From contig JANXWU010000423.1 of assembly GCA_025350985.1 (NCBI GenBank), positions 1 to 8,232 of the forward strand: a stretch of 8,232 nt of DNA, in the 5' to 3' direction. Origin of the DNA: Spartobacteria bacterium. Lineage in GTDB: Bacteria; Verrucomicrobiota; Verrucomicrobiia; Chthoniobacterales; Chthoniobacteraceae. The translations under genes were made by a program, and so were the position numbers. Below, piece by piece: positions 5,065 to 8,232 of this stretch. The notes beneath the pieces were generated by a model that was not told where the DNA came from, did not search any database, and saw nothing but the letters and a program-made list of their open reading frames with translations. Within the stretch, counting starts at the first letter, position 1; the number at the start of each line of letters is the position of its first letter.

Positions 5065-5946
5065 TTACTTCCCAAGCAGCCGCGCGCTGAGCCTGCCGAG
5101 CCAACTCCCCGTCGAGCCTCGTCCCGGCGTTCCGCGCACGACCAGCACGGAAGACGCGGCGCGGTCGATGATCTTCCGGGTCACGTCGCCGAGCAGATAA
5201 GTGCCGATCGTTCCCCGCGCTTCGGAGGCTCCCGCGACGATGAGATCGTAGCCGCCGGTTTCGATTTCCTTGAAAATTTCCGGCACCACCAAACCGTGAC
5301 GTACGCGCACCTCGGCGTTCACTCCGAGCTTTCCGAATGTCTCTTTTTCCGCGCGAAGATTCCGTCCGAGAACGGAGTTGGATTCCAGCAGTTTCCCGAC
5401 GTTTTCCTCCTCGGCGATGAGCGCGGAATAGACGGCCGGCGGCTCGGCCAGCACGTTGAGAATGCTGACGGTCGCGCGCAAAGGCGCGGCGATTTGCGCG
5501 GCGAGATCGACGGCTTTTTGAATCGCCGCCTGCCCGCCGCTGCACAGCAAAATGCGTTGCAGCTTCACGGGCGCGCCGATGACGACCAGCACTGGCTGCG
5601 CGAGCGCTTTCACGATGTCGTAGGCTTTCGCGGACAAGCTGAACGGTCCGCGCCGCCCTTTTCGCTCCGCGCCGATCACGACGAGATCGCAAGCCAGTTC
5701 GGTGGCGTATTTGGAAATTTCCGGCGCGGGGCGGCCGTGCTTGGTGATGATTTCGAGTTCGAGCTGGTGGTCGCGGAAAATCTGCGCGCTCGTTCGCAGC
5801 GCTGCCTGCAACGCCGCTTCCTGCCGGGGTAGTTCGACGATGCCGAGCAGCGTCACGCGGGCCTGGCAGGCGATGGCGATTTCAGAGGCGAACCGAATCG
5901 CGTTGTCCGCCTGGGCGTGGCCGTCGCTGCAAATGAGAATTTTCAT
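5065..5946 (-). CDS. universal stress protein, two tandem Usp domains
   Basis: 293 aa from the ATG at 5946. A longer form starting at 5991 would overlap the permease gene and add 15 non-family residues before MKILICSDG, so it is rejected. Domain 1 is about 1-125 (KILICSDGHAQADNAIRFA through QPVLVVIG) and domain 2 about 129-271 (QRILLCSGG through SSVLVVRG). Such tandem UspA-like proteins are cytoplasmic stress or regulatory proteins. The ATP-binding loop G-2x-G-9x-G-(S/T) is degenerate in both halves: GAERKGRRGPFSLSAKAY at 92-109, and GASEARGTIGTYLLGD at 239-254 with Asp where Ser/Thr is expected. Nucleotide binding is therefore doubtful. It follows the TauE/SafE gene with a 1-bp gap, so the two are very likely co-expressed, which suggests a role linked to that transporter or to anion or redox stress. 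Confidence 0.9.
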   Translation of the reverse strand: MKILICSDGHAQADNAIRFASEIAIACQARVTLLGIVELPRQEAALQAALRTSAQIFRDHQLELEIITKHGRPAPEISKYATELACDLVVIGAERKGRRGPFSLSAKAYDIVKALAQPVLVVIGAPVKLQRILLCSGGQAAIQKAVDLAAQIAAPLRATVSILNVLAEPPAVYSALIAEEENVGKLLESNSVLGRNLRAEKETFGKLGVNAEVRVRHGLVVPEIFKEIETGGYDLIVAGASEARGTIGTYLLGDVTRKIIDRAASSVLVVRGTPGRGSTGSWLGRLSARLLGK

Positions 5947-5947
5947 G

Positions 5948-6874
5948 TCAGTGTCCCCCCGCCTGTCCGTGCCAAAGTTTCCAGGCGACAATGGCCGCGC
6001 CGATCAGCGGCAGCGGCGCGAAGGCGAGCCGGATTTTCGACCCGGAAAAGAACTGGGTGCATTGCGCGCCAATCTGCGCGCCGATGGCCGCGCCGGTGTG
6101 CATGACGAGCGCGATGAGGATATCGACGTTGCCCTTCCACGCGTGGCTGAGGGTCAGGTAGCTGGCGGAAATAACGATCTCGAACAGGTCGGTGCCGACG
6201 GCGAGATGTGTCGGCACGCCGAGCAGATAAACCAGCGTCGGCATCCGAATGTAACCCGCGCCACCGCCGAGAAAGCCGCTGAAAAATCCGCTGATCGCGG
6301 AACAGAAAACAATCGTCCAGAGCGAGATGCCGGCGATGCCGGAAGTCGGCAGGCTGACCATCGGCCACAGGCGAATCCTCTGCACGCGTTGCGCGACATG
6401 GGCGATGGCGGACTCGTCCTCCTTGACCGGAGCCCGCGGCGCGGCGCGCTTGTTTTTCGCGCGCATCTGGATCGTTTTCCACCCTTCCCACGCCATGAAG
6501 GACGCAATCAGGACATAGACAATAATTGAAACCACGCCCACGACCTGATTCACGTTGCCGCGCTTGGTGAGCGACTTGATGAGCATCGCGCCGAACTCGC
6601 CGCCGGTGATCGTTCCAAAGGCCATGATGAGGCCGAGCTTCAAATCGACGTTGCCGAGCGCGCGATGCTTGCGCACGGCGACGATCGATTTCCCCAAAAT
6701 ATGAGAGATGTCGGTGCCGACGACGAAGTTCATGGGCACGCCGACGGCGAAGAGCGCGGGGTTGGCGAGAAAGCTTCCACCCACGCCAAAAAATCCCCCG
6801 AGGATGCCGATGATGAAACCGACCCCGACGAGGTAATACGGGTCAATGTGCAGACCGGAAATCGGGAAGAACAT
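5948..6874 (-). CDS. TauE/SafE-family membrane transporter
   Basis: 308 aa, integral membrane. The family's internal duplication is visible: GGFFGVGGSFLANPALFAVG (26-45) followed by VVGTDI (51-56), and SGFLGGGAGYIRMPTLVYLL (199-218) followed by AVGTDL (225-230). About eight hydrophobic helices are spread over 13-37, 42-60, 78-102, 110-132, 182-204, 212-240, 250-272 and 283-302. A charged linker at about 135-170 (RAKNKRAAPRAPVKEDESA) joins the halves, presumably in the cytoplasm. TauE/SafE proteins export sulfite, sulfoacetate or other organic or inorganic anions; the substrate here cannot be read from sequence, and no sulfur-metabolism gene is nearby. It sits between the 80-aa membrane protein (2-bp gap) and the universal stress protein (1-bp gap). 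Confidence 0.9.
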   Translation of the reverse strand: MFFPISGLHIDPYYLVGVGFIIGILGGFFGVGGSFLANPALFAVGVPMNFVVGTDISHILGKSIVAVRKHRALGNVDLKLGLIMAFGTITGGEFGAMLIKSLTKRGNVNQVVGVVSIIVYVLIASFMAWEGWKTIQMRAKNKRAAPRAPVKEDESAIAHVAQRVQRIRLWPMVSLPTSGIAGISLWTIVFCSAISGFFSGFLGGGAGYIRMPTLVYLLGVPTHLAVGTDLFEIVISASYLTLSHAWKGNVDILIALVMHTGAAIGAQIGAQCTQFFSGSKIRLAFAPLPLIGAAIVAWKLWHGQAGGH

Positions 6875-6876
6875 GG

Positions 6877-7119
6877 CTATTCCGTCCGCGACCCGATGAG
6901 GTCGAGCAGCTTGGTCGTCAGCATCTCCAGGAGCACGCCCTGCCCGAGCATGAGCCCGAGCGCGACGAAGGCGTAAGCGAGCTTGTCATAGTCGTAAACG
7001 TGCTTGATCCAGTCGCCCAGAAAATGGAGCACGAGAAAAAAATACGCCGCCACGAGCACGCCGTAGAGGACGAGTTCGATCAGGAAGGATTTGAGAAACC
7101 GGCGTTTTTCGCGCTCCAT
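6877..7119 (-). CDS. small two-helix membrane protein, function unknown
   Basis: 80 aa. A positively charged N-terminus (MEREKRRFLK) precedes a first transmembrane helix at about 12-34 (LIELVLYGVLVAAYFFLVLH). A short loop with aromatic and charged residues (DWIKHVYDYDK, 36-46) leads to a second helix at about 47-68 (LAYAFVALGLMLGQGVLLEM) and a short C-tail. By the positive-inside rule both ends should be cytoplasmic. I recognise no family. The stop is 2 bp from the TauE/SafE ATG, so it is probably translated together with the transporter and may be an accessory subunit; that is inference from spacing. A 102-bp gap upstream separates it from folB and may hold the promoter of this four- or five-gene unit, although no clear -35/-10 pair is visible. 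Confidence 0.8.
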   Translation of the reverse strand: MEREKRRFLKSFLIELVLYGVLVAAYFFLVLHFLGDWIKHVYDYDKLAYAFVALGLMLGQGVLLEMLTTKLLDLIGSRTE

Positions 7120-7221
7120 GGAGTCAGCGTTTCAGAGGGTGCGGGGAGGCACAATGGAAAATCGCGCCCGTCGGGAAGAATGCGCGTCAGACCTCCGCTG
7201 TGAGGTTCAAGGCAGCACTGG

Positions 7222-7575
7222 TTACTTCGTCTCGCGCCGGATTTTCACGCCGACGAATTCCGTGTCGGGCAGCACAAACTTTCGCGCCTCGACTTCGACC
7301 GCGCGCAGCGGAAAACGCCGCAACAATTCGGCAGCGATTTCTTCGGCGAGCGTTTCGATCAGGTGACGCTCGCCCGTGCCTGCAACCGCTTTTACCGCGC
7401 CACAGACCTGCACGTAATCGACGGAGTTTTCCAAACAATCCACGAGACTGGAAAGGCCCGCGCGCGGCTCCAACGCGAGTGAAACAGTGATACGCTGCGG
7501 GTGCGCGCGCTCTTCGGCAGTCACGCCGATGCGCGTGAGCAGTTCCAGTTTCTCGATGAGGATGGCGTCGGGCAT
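7222..7575 (-). CDS. folB: dihydroneopterin aldolase FolB
   Basis: 117 aa, normal length for FolB, which converts 7,8-dihydroneopterin to 6-hydroxymethyl-7,8-dihydropterin and glycolaldehyde in cytoplasmic folate synthesis. Family marks: IEKLELLTRIGVTAEERAHP at 7-26, with the pterin-site Glu22 and ERxxPQ; LVDCLENSVDYVQV at 44-57; HLIETLAEEIAAELL at 71-85; and VEVEARKF at 93-100 with Lys99 at the usual catalytic Lys position. The ATG at 7575 is the only sensible start. No other folate gene is in the window. It is separated from the upstream dciA by 108 bp containing a dispersed-type palindromic repeat. Confidence 0.93.
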   Translation of the reverse strand: MPDAILIEKLELLTRIGVTAEERAHPQRITVSLALEPRAGLSSLVDCLENSVDYVQVCGAVKAVAGTGERHLIETLAEEIAAELLRRFPLRAVEVEARKFVLPDTEFVGVKIRRETK

Positions 7576-7582
7576 TTTTTTT

Positions 7583-7675
7583 AACGCAGAGGTCGCAGAG
7601 AAAATTGAGAGAGGCGCAGAGAGTATCGGCTCAATCCTCTGCGTTCCTCTCCAAAACCTCGGCGTTCTCTGCGTT
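7583..7675. repeat. dispersed 'CGCAGAG' intergenic repeat forming a long imperfect palindrome
   Basis: The 93 bp hold two inverted arms: AACGCAGAGGTCGCAGAG from 7583, and the reverse complement AACGCAGAGAACGCCGAG ending at 7675. Both continue with related GAGAG and GCAGAG runs and meet near 7621-7635. Translated, the minus arm gives the tell-tale NAENAEVLERNAED peptide, known from many spurious small ORFs in Verrucomicrobia and other phyla. Between dciA and folB it could fold into a long stem on the transcript, possibly acting as an attenuator or RNA-stability element. Confidence 0.7.
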
Positions 7676-7683
7676 GCAAATTT

Positions 7684-8019
7684 TCACCCGACGCGAAATT
7701 TCACGTCGCGAATCCGCTTCGCACCGAACCGCTCCTTGAGCTTTTTCAAAATTTCCGGCTTCAGCACGCGATCCATTTCGTAGAGGATCGTGGATTGCAC
7801 CACCTGCACATGAAGCACACCGTTGACGATGCTTTTCGGTGCCGAATGCGTCGCGAGAAAATCCCCGACCACTTCTCGCCACGCGCCCAGGACTTCCGCT
7901 TCGTGGAGCCGGTCGCCGAGGCCCAGCTTTTTCATCACCGCCCCCATCGCATCGCGGACGGGATGAGCGCGGTCGGGGCGCGGCAACCGCTGCGACAATC
8001 CGCGCCACTCGGCCAGCAC
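7684..8019 (-). CDS. dciA: DciA/DUF721-family protein (replicative helicase loading)
   Basis: 111 aa from a GTG at 8019. The DUF721 core is clear: RDAMGAVMKKLGLGDRL at 22-38, LGAWREVVGDFLATHSAPKS at 44-63, NGVLHVQVVQSTILYEMD at 66-83, then ILKKLKERFGAKRIRDVKFR. DciA is the widespread ancestral loader of DnaB in bacteria that lack DnaC/DnaI. The start is unsettled: the frame stays open for 12 codons upstream to the ferredoxin stop at 8056-8058 (reading PFFALNPQLRDR), with only a CTG at 8043 as another possible initiator, and no Shine-Dalgarno before either. The segment RDRVLAEWRGL looks family-like, so the true start may be the CTG. It lies 36 bp after the ferredoxin gene, in the same direction and the same reading frame. 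Confidence 0.85.
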   Translation of the reverse strand: MLAEWRGLSQRLPRPDRAHPVRDAMGAVMKKLGLGDRLHEAEVLGAWREVVGDFLATHSAPKSIVNGVLHVQVVQSTILYEMDRVLKPEILKKLKERFGAKRIRDVKFRVG

Positions 8020-8055
8020 CCGGTCTCGCAGTTGCGGATTCAGAGCGAAAAACGG

Positions 8056-8232
8056 CTACGCGCCGTCGCTGCCGATAGCCTCGACGGGGCAGCCTTCCAT
8101 GGCCTCCTTGCACAGATTCTCTTCCTCGGGCGACTCGGATTGCTTGTAAACGTAGGAATGACCGCCGTCATCGTTGCGTTTGAAATTGGCGGGTGCCGTC
8201 TCGCGGCAAAGGTCGCAGTCGATGCACTGATC
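8056..8232 (-). CDS. monocluster [4Fe-4S] ferredoxin, C-terminal part (5' end outside window)
   Basis: 58 C-terminal residues are visible, beginning DQCIDCDLCRETAPANFKRN and ending at TAG (8056-8058). Cluster ligands follow CxxCxxC (CIDCDLC) at visible residues 3-9, followed by APANF instead of CP, as in single-cluster ferredoxins. The fourth ligand is in CKEAMEGCPVEAIGSDG near the end; the CKEAMEGC pair holds a ligand and a Cys often disulfide-bonded in this class. Only one cluster is predicted. Probable role: small cytoplasmic electron carrier, partner unknown. The downstream dciA follows after 36 bp in the same frame. The gene is too short at the window edge to judge its start or promoter. 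Confidence 0.88.
   Translation of the reverse strand, partial: DQCIDCDLCRETAPANFKRNDDGGHSYVYKQSESPEEENLCKEAMEGCPVEAIGSDGA

Overview
This window most likely comes from the chromosome of a Verrucomicrobiota bacterium (Opitutae/Spartobacteria-like). The best lineage clue is the anti-sigma-type membrane protein at 1703-2155: its N-terminus (LLRLKKHEQPPPAYF) is a pattern I associate with Verrucomicrobia. GC-rich coding sequence, few recognisable Shine-Dalgarno sites, and dispersed repeats of the 'NAENAEV' type fit the same origin. The assignment is inference; no rRNA or marker gene is present.

Left part (1-2835). The 3' end of ligA (NAD-dependent DNA ligase, with BRCT domain) reads rightward and converges on a leftward three-gene unit: ECF-type sigma factor (2835-2152), single-pass membrane anti-sigma-like protein (2155-1703), and a secreted HtrA/S1C-like protein with a PDZ domain (1725-664). 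All three overlap (4 bp and 23 bp), so they are probably translationally coupled. The layout recalls the algU-mucA...mucD envelope-stress loci, but all three catalytic triad positions of the HtrA-like protein are substituted (His to Thr93, Asp to Gly122, Ser to Gly195) while the surrounding motifs align without gaps. It looks like a pseudoprotease kept as a sensor or scaffold.

Middle (2836-4613). A 187-bp segment bounded by 30-bp inverted repeats (27/30 identical) separates the sigma factor from a leftward YugP-family membrane zinc metallopeptidase (3727-3047). A roughly 620-bp stretch without a credible gene follows. It holds a tandem array of seven 21/22-bp units built around the palindrome CCTTGCGCGCAAGG, plus weaker repeats. 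Next, on the plus strand, are an intact short HicB-family antitoxin and only the first 24 codons of a HicA-like toxin.

Right part (4610-8232). Every gene is on the minus strand. In transcription order they are: a monocluster [4Fe-4S] ferredoxin (partial), DciA/DUF721 (helicase loading), a dispersed-repeat palindrome, folB (dihydroneopterin aldolase), an 80-aa two-helix membrane protein, a TauE/SafE permease, a tandem-domain universal stress protein, a RelE/ParE-type toxin and its antitoxin. From the 80-aa gene to the antitoxin the gaps are 9 bp or less or are overlaps, so a toxin-antitoxin pair forms the tail of a transporter/stress-protein operon. Its end abuts the truncated hicA, suggesting a deletion or insertion junction between two toxin-antitoxin modules near 4600-4613.

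The least ordinary items are the coupled sigma/anti-sigma/pseudo-HtrA unit, the palindromic 21-bp array, an apparent ~50-residue insertion in the LigA HhH domain, and the juxtaposed toxin-antitoxin modules.
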